Below, piece after piece: positions 50,368 to 57,905 of a stretch of 64,000 nucleotides of DNA. The translations under genes were made by a program, and so were the position numbers. The stretch is from CAWDLX01 sp046728155 (lineage in GTDB: Bacteria > Actinomycetota > Actinomycetes > Mycobacteriales > Micromonosporaceae), in assembly GCA_046728155.1 (NCBI GenBank), contig JBKPDY010000042.1, forward strand, positions 1-64,000, read 5' to 3'. Position 1 is the stretch's first letter. Each line of letters starts with the position of its first letter. Below the pieces are notes generated by a model, which saw only the letters and a list, made by a program, of their open reading frames with translations, searched no databases and was not told the origin of the DNA.

Positions 50368-51156
50368 CTAAGCGGCGGCGGATGGCTCGGAGGGCCATCG
50401 ACCGCGGGCTTGCAGCACCTCGCGCAGGACGTCCAGGCGATCGGTCATGATGCCGTCGACGCCGAGGTCGATCAGTTCGTTCATCTCGACCGGATCGTCA
50501 ACGGTCCAGACATGGACCTGGATACCGAGGCGGTGGGCGTGCCGGACGAAGCGCTCGTCGACCACTCGGATGCCGGCATAGCGCACCGGTACCTGAACCG
50601 CCGGAACCCCGGGCACGAAGCCGCCCATGCCCCGCCCCACCAGGGAACCGATCCGCAGTGCCGCGGTCTCGCGCTGGCCCATCGACGTGGCCTGGCGGGG
50701 GCCGCAGACCTGGCGCGCCCAGCGGATGCGGCGGTCGCTGAAGGACGCGAGCAGGACCCGATCGCGCGCGTTGAGCTTCCAGATGGCCTCGATGGTGGGA
50801 TCCACCGCCGAGTCGGCCTTCATGTCGATATTCAGCCGGCACTCGGGGAGGGCATCGAGCAGATCGACGAGCGTCGGCACGACGCCGGCTCCGCCCGTCC
50901 GCAGGGTCTGTACATCAGACCAGCTGAGATCCTCGATCCGGCCCGGGCGTCCGAACATCCGCTGTAGCGAGTCGTCGTGGAACACGACCGGCACTCCGTC
51001 GGATGTGGCGTGGACATCCGTTTCGAGATACTGGTAGCCCGATCCGGCCGCCCGCTCGAAGGCGGCCATGGTGTTCTCGTCGCCGTGGGCCGCGCCTCCC
51101 CGGTGGGCGAACGGGATCGGCAACTGCGCGTCGAGGTACGGGTACTGGTGCGCCAA
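50368..51156 (-). CDS. Glycerophosphodiester phosphodiesterase
   Basis: A 262-residue GDPD-family TIM barrel. The catalytic residues are in IPFAHRGGAAHGDENTMAAF (His-Arg and Glu), YLETDVHATSDGVPVVFHDD (Glu, Asp and His). The later VHVWTVDDPVEMNELIDLGV and DGIMTDRLDVL close the barrel. It hydrolyses glycerophosphodiesters to glycerol 3-phosphate and an alcohol. There is no signal peptide, so it is cytoplasmic. A TTG start at 51156 with AGGAGG about eight bases upstream is the best choice. The UMF1 transporter gene follows. Confidence 0.92.
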   Translation of the reverse strand: MAHQYPYLDAQLPIPFAHRGGAAHGDENTMAAFERAAGSGYQYLETDVHATSDGVPVVFHDDSLQRMFGRPGRIEDLSWSDVQTLRTGGAGVVPTLVDLLDALPECRLNIDMKADSAVDPTIEAIWKLNARDRVLLASFSDRRIRWARQVCGPRQATSMGQRETAALRIGSLVGRGMGGFVPGVPAVQVPVRYAGIRVVDERFVRHAHRLGIQVHVWTVDDPVEMNELIDLGVDGIMTDRLDVLREVLQARGRWPSEPSAAA

Positions 51157-51301
51157 ACCCTCGCCTCCTGCCGCCGGCCCGCTCGAGACACAGTATTGCG
51201 GGTCGCGCTCGCGCTCGACCTCCCGCCACCTGGCCGGCGCAGCTCCACCGTTCAGCCGACCCGGCCCTCGTCATTCGGTGGTCGCCGGTCGTGCACAAAG
51301 C

Positions 51302-51345
51302 AGGGGCACCCCGTCGAGACGTTTTCGTCAAGCAGGGTGCCCCCT
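51302..51345. repeat. Dispersed stem-loop element, copy C
   Basis: AGGGGCACCC (51302-51311) pairs with GGGTGCCCC (51335-51343), with one extra C in the right arm. CGTCAAGCAGGG before the right arm is shared with the other copies in part. It lies between the PlsC and GDPD genes. Confidence 0.8.
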
Positions 51346-51373
51346 ACTACGCGGTAGCCGGGGACAGCAGCAC

Positions 51374-52213
51374 TCAAGGCACGCGACGCAGGCTGCGCGC
51401 CACGGAGATCGGCCGGGTGGGATCGCGGTAGCGGGGTACCCGCGGCTCGTCGACCCGCAGCGGGGCGAGTTCGGCCGCGATCGCCTGCATGATGCGGTCG
51501 CTCGCTCGCTGCGCATGCCCCAGGGCGCCCAGACGAAAATCCGACAAATCGACCGGAGACCCGATGTGCACCCGTACGGTTGGCCGCCGCCGTAGCGATG
51601 AGAACAGAGTCCTCAGCATCGCACCGCGGCCGTGATAGGCGATCACCTGGTGCGTTCCCCAGGTCGCGACGGGAACGACCGGCGCCCCGGTGGCGAGAGC
51701 CAGCCTCGCCAGCCCGCTCTTGGCGCGCTCGGGCCACAGCCCGGGGTCGAGCCCGATCCGCCCTTCCGGGTAGATGAAGACCACGGATCCCGCCCGCAGC
51801 GCGGCAACGGCCGCGGGAACCGATTCCGCCACACTGTCCCGACCGCGGTTGACCGGGATGTGTCCGGCCCGAACCATCAGCCGTCCGATGACGGGGGCCC
51901 GGAAGAGGCCCCCGGTGGCCATCATCCGCGGCGCGATCTTCAGACGGCCCATGACCGACGTGATGCAGATAGGGTCGAAGTTGCTGATGTGGTTGCCCGC
52001 CAGAATGAGTGGGCCGTCGCGATATGCCTCCGGCGCGTCCCCGGTGATCTCCAGCCGGCAGCAGATGGGGACGACGTGGCGGGCGAGCCAGAGCGTGAAC
52101 AACCACAGCCGCGGCGGCGTCCACCTCGGCTCGATTATCTCGTGCACGGGTTCTCGTGGGCGTGGACTCAGGTTGACTCGGCCCTCAGGTCGTGCCTCAT
52201 CCGTCGTACGCAT
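51374..52213 (-). CDS. 1-acyl-sn-glycerol-3-phosphate acyltransferase (PlsC-like)
   Basis: A 279-residue lysophospholipid acyltransferase. The catalytic NHxxxxD motif is ILAGNHISNFDPICITSVMG, the glycerol-phosphate site is FIYPEGRIGLDPGLWPERAK and the PVVPVATWGTHQVI segment is block IV. A hydrophobic helix (LWLFTLWLARHVVPICC) near the N-terminus attaches it to the membrane. It should make phosphatidic acid or acylate a related lipid. The ATG at 52213 is used. A GDPD gene lies downstream on the same strand, separated by stem-loop copy C. Confidence 0.9.
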   Translation of the reverse strand: MRTTDEARPEGRVNLSPRPREPVHEIIEPRWTPPRLWLFTLWLARHVVPICCRLEITGDAPEAYRDGPLILAGNHISNFDPICITSVMGRLKIAPRMMATGGLFRAPVIGRLMVRAGHIPVNRGRDSVAESVPAAVAALRAGSVVFIYPEGRIGLDPGLWPERAKSGLARLALATGAPVVPVATWGTHQVIAYHGRGAMLRTLFSSLRRRPTVRVHIGSPVDLSDFRLGALGHAQRASDRIMQAIAAELAPLRVDEPRVPRYRDPTRPISVARSLRRVP

Positions 52214-52256
52214 GGTGCGCCGATCGTGCCACGCCGCTGCACGCAGGGCATCCCCA

Positions 52257-52991
52257 CTAGCCGTGGTGCGTCAGCTCGGCCAGACGGCCCTCGATTTCGG
52301 CCAGTTCGGCGCGCAGGCGAAGCGCCCGAGCCTCGGCCTCGGCCCGTTCCGCTGCGATGATCGACTCGACGGCGTCGTGCACGCCGGGTACCTCGATGAG
52401 CGCAACCATCCGCCTCGCGTCGGTCGGCTTGATCACGTACGGTTTGGCCAACGACCTCGAGCCCTGGGTCGCGGCGAGGGTCCACTCGCGGTCGGCGTAG
52501 GCGAGCGTGATCACCAGGCCGGCCGGCGGCTTCGCGGGCTTGGACACCTTGACTGGTTTGGCCTCCGCCGCCGGCATGCTCCCGTTGCCGGGAGCGAATG
52601 TCTCCGCGACGGCTCCGTTCGCGCGCATCCTCTTCCCCTTTCGTGGCGCGGGTACGGCGTCCAGCCCGGTGCCCGGCACGACCGTCGGGGCATCGACCGC
52701 TAGGGTCCGGCGACCAGCCGGCGACCGGGCGGGCACGGTCCTTGCCCCGCCTCGGGCGGCAAGGGTGAGGTCGGAGGGGGAGAACGGCAGCTCGTCCCGG
52801 CCGAACTGGACGACGATCCACTCATCGGCATCGCCCGCGTCGGTCAGGTTGACGATATGACCGACCTGGCCGGCGATCTGGCCGGCCGCCTCGGTGAAAA
52901 CCACCCTTGGCCGGCGACCGCCGCCGAGAATAACCCGGATCCGGTCGATGTCGGCGGCGGAGAGCCCAGAGCTGGTGGCGGGAGCAGCCAT
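52257..52991 (-). CDS. Conserved-looking hypothetical protein, unknown
   Basis: A 244-residue protein. The N-terminal part (SAADIDRIRVILGGGRRPRV, VGHIVNLTDAGDADEWIVVQ, GRDELPFSPSDLTLA) looks like a small beta-rich domain. A basic Pro/Ala linker (KRMRANGAVAETFAPGNG, VKVSKPAKPPAG) follows. Residues 160-210 form a second domain (LVITLAYADREWTLAATQGS, AKPYVIKPTDARRMVALIEV), and a Glu/Arg-rich coiled coil (AERAEAEARALRLRAELAEI) ends it. No family name can be given. It sits between plsC and the hydrolase-methyltransferase fusion, all on the minus strand. Confidence 0.75.
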   Translation of the reverse strand: MAAPATSSGLSAADIDRIRVILGGGRRPRVVFTEAAGQIAGQVGHIVNLTDAGDADEWIVVQFGRDELPFSPSDLTLAARGGARTVPARSPAGRRTLAVDAPTVVPGTGLDAVPAPRKGKRMRANGAVAETFAPGNGSMPAAEAKPVKVSKPAKPPAGLVITLAYADREWTLAATQGSRSLAKPYVIKPTDARRMVALIEVPGVHDAVESIIAAERAEAEARALRLRAELAEIEGRLAELTHHG

Positions 52992-53000
52992 GCCGGCTGT

Positions 53001-54473
53001 CTAACACGGTGAGGGTGGATCGGTGGCGCGACACTCCGACTGACCTCGGGCCAGCACGAGCGTGGTGTCCAGCCGCACCGTCAACACGCCCCCTCCGTCG
53101 TCGATCACCCCGGCGATCGCCTCGTGCAGAGCTCGCCGGCGTGCTCGCGCCAGGGCGATGTGGGGCGAGAACGTCCGCAGGAGCCGGATGTAGCGGGCGG
53201 TCGGGTACGGCTGGTCGCGCACCACACGAGCCGAGCGGACGTCGACGAAGTGACCCGAACCGGTGAGCTCAGCGGTCCGCTGGGCGACGGCGTCCAGGCC
53301 GTAATGCTCCCGGACCGCGGTCCGTAGCTGTGGAGCGAGCCGCTCGTACACCGCCGAGATCCGCTGCTCGATCGCCGGGTCGGCGAAGCCGTACTGGTGG
53401 CCGAAGATCGCCAGGGTGCCGCCTGGACGCAGCGCGGCATATGCCAGATCGCACCGGCGGGTCGGGTCGATCCAGTGCCAGGAGAGCGCGAAGTAGAGCA
53501 GGTCCGTTCCGACCGCCGGTGGTGCCCATTCCTCGAAGACCTCCTCCACGACCGTCACGTGTGGACGGTGCGCGAACCGTTCGCGCAGCAACGCCGCCAT
53601 CCCCGGATCGGGCTCGATGCAGGTCAACCGGGCAACGCGTTGGGCGACGGCCTCGCTGGCCTTGCCTGTTCCCGCGCCGACCTCGACCGCGCTGACCGGG
53701 TTGCGCGCGTAGGCCAGCGTCTTGTCGACCAGCTCGGTCGGGTACTCCGGGCGGACCTGGTCGTACGTTCTCGCGTGTGGTCCAAAGGCAAGTCCGGTAC
53801 GGGGAGCATCGAGCAGCTCCCGCAGGCCGGCCGCCACCTCGGCTGGACGGGTGAGCGGGGCCAGATGGTCCAGGGCCAGCTCAACCACGGGATGCCCGAC
53901 CGCTCGCATCCAGTCGGCCTCCGCGTCGTACCCCTCGCTGAGGAGCAGGTACGAGGAGACACCGGTCCACTGCGGAACCGGGAACGGCTCCGAGAAAAAG
54001 GACCATGGCAGCCTTGGCACCTCGGCGATGAACGCCGCCCGCTGCGCTTCGTCGGGGAGGATCTCCTCGATCGTCCCGGCCGGCCACCACTCGTGCCACG
54101 GAGGGACGAGGCCATTGGCATCCACAGTGGACCTCAGATGCGCGACGAGCTCCGCCGGCGCCGCGTCCACCCAGGACACTCCGGGTCGGGGGAGGCCGGC
54201 GTCGACGTAGACGAGGGACACGACGCCGCGCAGCCTCTCCGCGATCGCGGGCATCAGTGGACCGACGCCGCTGTGTCCGATGAGGACGATCTCGTCGACA
54301 CCCGCGGGCAGCTCCCGGGCGACGGCCGCGGCAAGACAACGGACGTCGTGTGCGCCGCGCAGGTCCGGTACCAGCGTCGTGTACCCCGCCGCGTGAAGCT
54401 CTGTCGCTACCCCGGTCCAGGTACCGGGGCCCACCAGCGGACTGTGGAGAAGAACGACCGCGGACACGGGCAT
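53001..54473 (-). CDS. Fusion: alpha/beta hydrolase + class I methyltransferase
   Basis: A 490-residue two-enzyme protein in one uninterrupted frame. Residues 1-225 are an alpha/beta hydrolase with nucleophile S68 (VLIGHSGVGPLM), oxyanion loop LLHSPLVGPGTWTGVATEL and likely catalytic His H203 (LALDHLAPLTRP). Residues 230-480 are a SAM methyltransferase with motif I at 262-271 (AVEVGAGTGK), CIEPDPGMAALLRERF and YFALSWHWIDPTRRCDLAYA. Each half has normal length. The methyltransferase half resembles actinobacterial YcgJ/MenG-like proteins. The fusion may be natural or reflect loss of a stop between neighbours. The substrate is unknown. Confidence 0.85.
   Translation of the reverse strand: MPVSAVVLLHSPLVGPGTWTGVATELHAAGYTTLVPDLRGAHDVRCLAAAVARELPAGVDEIVLIGHSGVGPLMPAIAERLRGVVSLVYVDAGLPRPGVSWVDAAPAELVAHLRSTVDANGLVPPWHEWWPAGTIEEILPDEAQRAAFIAEVPRLPWSFFSEPFPVPQWTGVSSYLLLSEGYDAEADWMRAVGHPVVELALDHLAPLTRPAEVAAGLRELLDAPRTGLAFGPHARTYDQVRPEYPTELVDKTLAYARNPVSAVEVGAGTGKASEAVAQRVARLTCIEPDPGMAALLRERFAHRPHVTVVEEVFEEWAPPAVGTDLLYFALSWHWIDPTRRCDLAYAALRPGGTLAIFGHQYGFADPAIEQRISAVYERLAPQLRTAVREHYGLDAVAQRTAELTGSGHFVDVRSARVVRDQPYPTARYIRLLRTFSPHIALARARRRALHEAIAGVIDDGGGVLTVRLDTTLVLARGQSECRATDPPSPC
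54121..54131. repeat. TCCACWGTGGA palindrome, copy 5
   Basis: TCCACAGTGGA inside the hydrolase half of the fusion gene. Confidence 0.7.
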
Positions 54474-54531
54474 AGCCCCACGCTGACAGATCAGCGAGGG
54501 GCCATGCCACCCGGGGGGAAGCTATGGGTTA

Positions 54532-55335
54532 CTACCTCAGCGAGGCGGCCGGCTGTGCGTACGGGCCGAAGCCGTAGAGACCGCTGACGATGTCACCGGC
54601 CTGCTGCTCCCACTGCGCGTACGCGTCGGGAAAGGCCGAGACCTGTACGGCCTGCGCGGCGTCGGTCACCGACATCGACTCCCAGCCCGGTGTACTCATG
54701 AGCGCCTTGTAGAAGGCGGTCGCGGCGTACTCCGGGTTGTTGATCTGTGGCGGCGAGCCCCAACCCGAGGCCGGCCGTTGCTGGAACAGACCCAGCGAGT
54801 CGTGGTCGTTGCTAGCACCCAGATCGCCCAGGTTGACCAGCTTCGACTCCTGCATGGCGGTCGAGAGCGCGATCACCCACGCCCGCGGCTGCAGACCCAG
54901 CTTCTGACCGGTCTGCACGATCGTTCGGGCGTTTTTCAGCTGATCCTTGGAGAGCCCGAAACCGGATTGACCGGTCGGCTTGCCCTTGGGGAACAGGTCC
55001 TGGGCGCTCGGGTTGGTGTTAGCCCAGGTGGCTGGCTTCGCCGGGGCTCCGGCCTTGGCCGGGTTGGGCTTGGGAGCGATCGCCGGGGCGAGCGAGGCCG
55101 TGGCGGACTTCGCAGCGGCGGCGGCCTGGTCCACCGTGGTCGTCGCGACCGACCTGGTTGTCTGATGCGCGGCCGGCTCGTTGGCGAAGGCGGCCGTGGC
55201 GGGCCCGGACAGGCCGGCCAGGAACGCCATCGCCGCCGCCGCGGTCACCGCGTGGATGCGGGCCTTGGCGAGTCCCAGGGTTGTCTTGGCACGAAGGGAA
55301 CGATCGACGTCCGTCACGAGGTTGGTTCCGTTCAT
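54532..55335 (-). CDS. Secreted lytic-transglycosylase-like cell-wall protein
   Basis: A 267-residue exported protein. An N-terminal basic stretch and hydrophobic signal (AVTAAAAMAFLAGLSGPATA, then AAFANEP) precede an Ala/Pro/Lys-rich linker. The C-terminal domain carries LQPRAWVIALSTAMQESKLV, NDHDSLGLFQQRPASGWGSP and PEYAATAFYKALMSTPGWES, a pattern known from actinobacterial secreted lysozyme-like/transglycosylase proteins, with Glu in MQESKL as candidate catalytic acid. It probably acts on peptidoglycan. A stem-loop (CCGGGCG-CCTCT-CGCCCGG) directly abuts the ATG on the mRNA, and no clear Shine-Dalgarno is visible. Confidence 0.78.
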   Translation of the reverse strand: MNGTNLVTDVDRSLRAKTTLGLAKARIHAVTAAAAMAFLAGLSGPATAAFANEPAAHQTTRSVATTTVDQAAAAAKSATASLAPAIAPKPNPAKAGAPAKPATWANTNPSAQDLFPKGKPTGQSGFGLSKDQLKNARTIVQTGQKLGLQPRAWVIALSTAMQESKLVNLGDLGASNDHDSLGLFQQRPASGWGSPPQINNPEYAATAFYKALMSTPGWESMSVTDAAQAVQVSAFPDAYAQWEQQAGDIVSGLYGFGPYAQPAASLR

Positions 55336-55798
55336 CCGGGCGAGAGGCGCCCGGTCGGGCTACCCCGGTACCGCCGGCGGACCGCGGTACGGAGAGCACA
55401 ACCAACCCTGGTTGTCGGACACTCCCGATTTAGCCGTATGTGACCGCCATTACGCCATCTGGTGACTACTGTCCGTTTCAGAGCAGCTACAGAGCGTAGT
55501 ATTTGGGTGTCGTTTGCGGCCCTCCCGTGCTCGATCGGACAATACCGTCCGATTTCGCGACGACGGTCGGAGGTTTCCGAAGATCTTGGAAGACGCGGGG
55601 AACCGTGCCGGAACACGGACAAAAGGCCACCGGACGCTCATCGCCGCCGACGCGGCCTTTGAGCGTTAGAACGCCTCCGCCGGTCGGTCTAACGCTGGAG
55701 GTACGCGGGCTCTCGCAACATCAGCACCTCAACAGCGCGGCCGCCCTCCCCGCACTAGGACCTCCGATTCGATAATGAACATTATGTCAAGTAGGCGG
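55336..55798. other. 463-bp intergenic region, mixed composition, inverted repeats
   Basis: Upstream of the secreted protein gene and beyond the end of a membrane protein gene. It contains the stem-loop at the secreted gene start and a 9-bp inverted repeat at 55662-55696. There is also an AAAGGCC...GGCCTTT pair (55622-55628 and 55654-55660). The part around 55440-55560 is less G+C-rich. No protein-like reading frame and no recognised RNA family were found. Confidence 0.5.
55662..55696. repeat. Inverted repeat, 9-bp arms
   Basis: AGCGTTAGA (55662-55670) and TCTAACGCT (55688-55696) are exact reverse complements with a 17-base spacer. It could be a terminator for the membrane-protein gene's opposite side or a binding site. 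Confidence 0.5.
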
Positions 55799-56395
55799 TC
55801 ACGGCTCTACCGGGGCCGGCGCGACCAGGGCAACGCGCGGCCTCCCCCGCCACCACCCGACCGCGTTGATCACAGCCGCCAGTACCAGCAACAGCAGGCA
55901 GGCTGCGAAGCCGACGCCGGTCCGGACGAACCGGTGCGGGTCGGCTCCCGGCGATACCAGGGAGATCTGCTCCCCCACCCGCAGGGTGACCTCCGACTCC
56001 GAGAGCGCCTGGTTGACCAGCAACGCGGTAGCAGCGAGACCGGCGATCATCGCGACGGTGCCGCGGCGCGCCCGCCGGTCGCCCATGGCGATCGCCACAC
56101 CGGTGCCGGTGGCGACGAGGACGAGCACGATCACTGCGGCCGGCTGCGGGGGCAGGCGATCCTCGCGCTGACTCGCGGCTGGCAGGATCCGCTCCGGGGG
56201 CGTCACATCGGGCCGACCACCGATGGCGAGATCGACGCCGCTGTAGCTGGTGGTTCCGCCGGTGTCGGCCCGACCGTAGCCACCGGGAGTGCCGCACGAG
56301 ACCGTGACGAATGGGAGGGCGAAGCACAGTCCGGCGAGGATGAACGTGGTGGGACTCAGCCACCGTCCGGCGGTACGAAGCTTCGGGTGGGCCAC
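55799..56395 (-). CDS. Four-helix membrane protein, unknown
   Basis: A 198-residue predicted membrane protein from GTG 56395. The first helix (SPTTFILAGLCFALPFVTVS) ends in a Cys and a Gly-rich external loop (CGTPGGYGRADTGGTTSYSG). Further helices are AAVIVLVLVATGTGVAIAMG, GTVAMIAGLAATALLVNQAL and TGVGFAACLLLLVLAAVINA. The loop between helices 3 and 4 (SEVTLRVGEQISLVSPGADP) is soluble. No family is recognised. The chosen start places the first helix about 15 residues in; longer frames exist but are not protein-like. Confidence 0.7.
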   Translation of the reverse strand: MAHPKLRTAGRWLSPTTFILAGLCFALPFVTVSCGTPGGYGRADTGGTTSYSGVDLAIGGRPDVTPPERILPAASQREDRLPPQPAAVIVLVLVATGTGVAIAMGDRRARRGTVAMIAGLAATALLVNQALSESEVTLRVGEQISLVSPGADPHRFVRTGVGFAACLLLLVLAAVINAVGWWRGRPRVALVAPAPVEP

Positions 56396-56572
56396 GTCGG
56401 CCAGCGTAGGGGTCCGACCACCGCGCCAAAAGACACCACGCGTCCACCCGACGAGAGAGGGGGCGGCCATCGACCCGTTCTGGATCGACCGCGAGCACGC
56501 CCGATCCGGCGATGCTGACGCCGGTCGTATGGCAGCTCGGCGGTGGATTTTAGGCTGCCCAGAGCTGACCTG

Positions 56573-57163
56573 TCACCGTTGTCGGGCAGCCGCGGACAGG
56601 CCCGCCACGAGCAGAGCGATCCCGTCGCGTAGCCGCTCGCGGCGGCGTTCCAGCTCGGTATGGTCCGCCTCCAAGCCTCGGGCGAGCGCCAGCGCCAGTT
56701 CGCCGACCTCGCGGGCGTTCTCCGATCCGAGCGGCAGGTCCGCCTCGGCGGCCGCGCCGACGATCGTCGTGGCCAGAACATCGGTGAGGTCGGTCAGGAA
56801 CCGGCGCTCCAGTTCCCCGGCGACGAGTGCGTTACGTCCGGTGAGCTCGCCCGCGTACGGGGTGTCGTCGAAGAGGCGCTCGGTGAGAGCGAGCTTGGTG
56901 GCGAGAATCCGGTCGAGGCGTTGAGCCAGAGTCCCCTCGGTCGCCGCCGCCGCCCGGGCCTCAACCAACGCACCGTCGTAGATCCTCGCGGCCAGCCGCC
57001 GGTAGGCGTCGTCCTTGCTCCGCACGTACTGGTACACCGCGGGTCGGGACATGCAAGCGGCCACCGCGATGTCCTCCATCGTGGTCTTGCGGATCCCGTA
57101 CCGGACGAAGCAGGCGTAGGCCGCGTCCAACACCTTCGCCAACCGGGCATCCGCCTCTGACAC
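56573..57163 (-). CDS. TetR-family transcriptional regulator
   Basis: A 196-residue repressor-type protein. The N-terminal HTH is VLDAAYACFVRYGIRKTTME then DIAVAACMSRPAVYQYVRSK. The C-terminal helical ligand domain is variable. The GTG at 57163 is used; a TTG at 57184 is possible. The gene lies 23 bases downstream of the DUF998 membrane-protein gene on the same strand, so they probably form an operon and the regulator may control it. The ligand is unknown. Confidence 0.88.
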   Translation of the reverse strand: MSEADARLAKVLDAAYACFVRYGIRKTTMEDIAVAACMSRPAVYQYVRSKDDAYRRLAARIYDGALVEARAAAATEGTLAQRLDRILATKLALTERLFDDTPYAGELTGRNALVAGELERRFLTDLTDVLATTIVGAAAEADLPLGSENAREVGELALALARGLEADHTELERRRERLRDGIALLVAGLSAAARQR

Positions 57164-57186
57164 GATGACGATTTTCGCACGCAACG

Positions 57187-57825
57187 TCAGAGCGCTGAGC
57201 CCCTGGCCGTCAGGGCACCGGCGAACGCGGTCCAGGCCAGGATCGTGAGAAGTGTGGCCCGCTCGGTGATACCAAGCAGCCAGCCCTGGCCGAGGAAAGC
57301 GAGGGCGACGGCGACCGTTCCGCCAAGCGGGACAAGTGGCCACAGGAACGCGCGAGACAGCCGTCGGAGCGGACCAGGCTGGGGGGCGAGCGCGAGCAGG
57401 AGGACGGCCAGGCCGGTCATCGCCACGCCGAGCGTGCTGGCACCTCCGTGTACCAGGTCCTGAGCGGTCGGAGTCGCGAAGGGCGGCAGGGGGCACCCGG
57501 GACTGCATGGCACCGACGAGGAGACAGTCGCGAGTACCGCCGAGGCCGCGCAGAGCCAACCTGCACCCATGGCGTACCGGGAGGACGCCCCGGCGTAGAG
57601 CGCGACCGCGAGCAACAGGAGACCGGCCGCGATCGCCACGATCCCGCAGGTGTAGGCGCTGACATGCGGTTGGCCCGGGGCGCCGGCCTCGCTGACGAAG
57701 CCGGGGTAGACCAGGCCCTGCGTCGCGATCACGGCCCCGCCGAGGACGACCATCCCGACGAGGGTCGCCCCAGCGGCCACCGCTCCCGCGACCCGACTTA
57801 CCAGCACGCCGACATCCTTGCGCAC
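57187..57825 (-). CDS. DUF998-family membrane protein
   Basis: A 212-residue protein with six hydrophobic segments, for example VAAGATLVGMVVLGGAVIAT, CGIVAIAAGLLLLAVALYAG and LGVAMTGLAVLLLALAPQPG. The loop SSSVPCSPGCPLPPFATPTA has a CxxxC pair, followed by QDLVHGGASTLGVAM, as in DUF998 proteins. The function of the family is not known. It is divergent from the siderophore genes, with 80 bp between starts, and is followed by the tetR gene. Confidence 0.8.
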   Translation of the reverse strand: MRKDVGVLVSRVAGAVAAGATLVGMVVLGGAVIATQGLVYPGFVSEAGAPGQPHVSAYTCGIVAIAAGLLLLAVALYAGASSRYAMGAGWLCAASAVLATVSSSVPCSPGCPLPPFATPTAQDLVHGGASTLGVAMTGLAVLLLALAPQPGPLRRLSRAFLWPLVPLGGTVAVALAFLGQGWLLGITERATLLTILAWTAFAGALTARGSAL

Positions 57826-57905
57826 GTCAGTCCGCGGTCGTCCGCCGAGGACGGCTCGGCGCGCTGACCGGGGCTGTCAAGGACTTGGCGGGCTAGCCTT
57901 GCCCT

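Noticed and set aside
55336..55460. c-di-AMP (ydaO) riboswitch upstream of the secreted cell-wall gene
   Set aside because: Position is right and some stems exist, but the conserved core could not be matched by eye; reported only as a possible leader.
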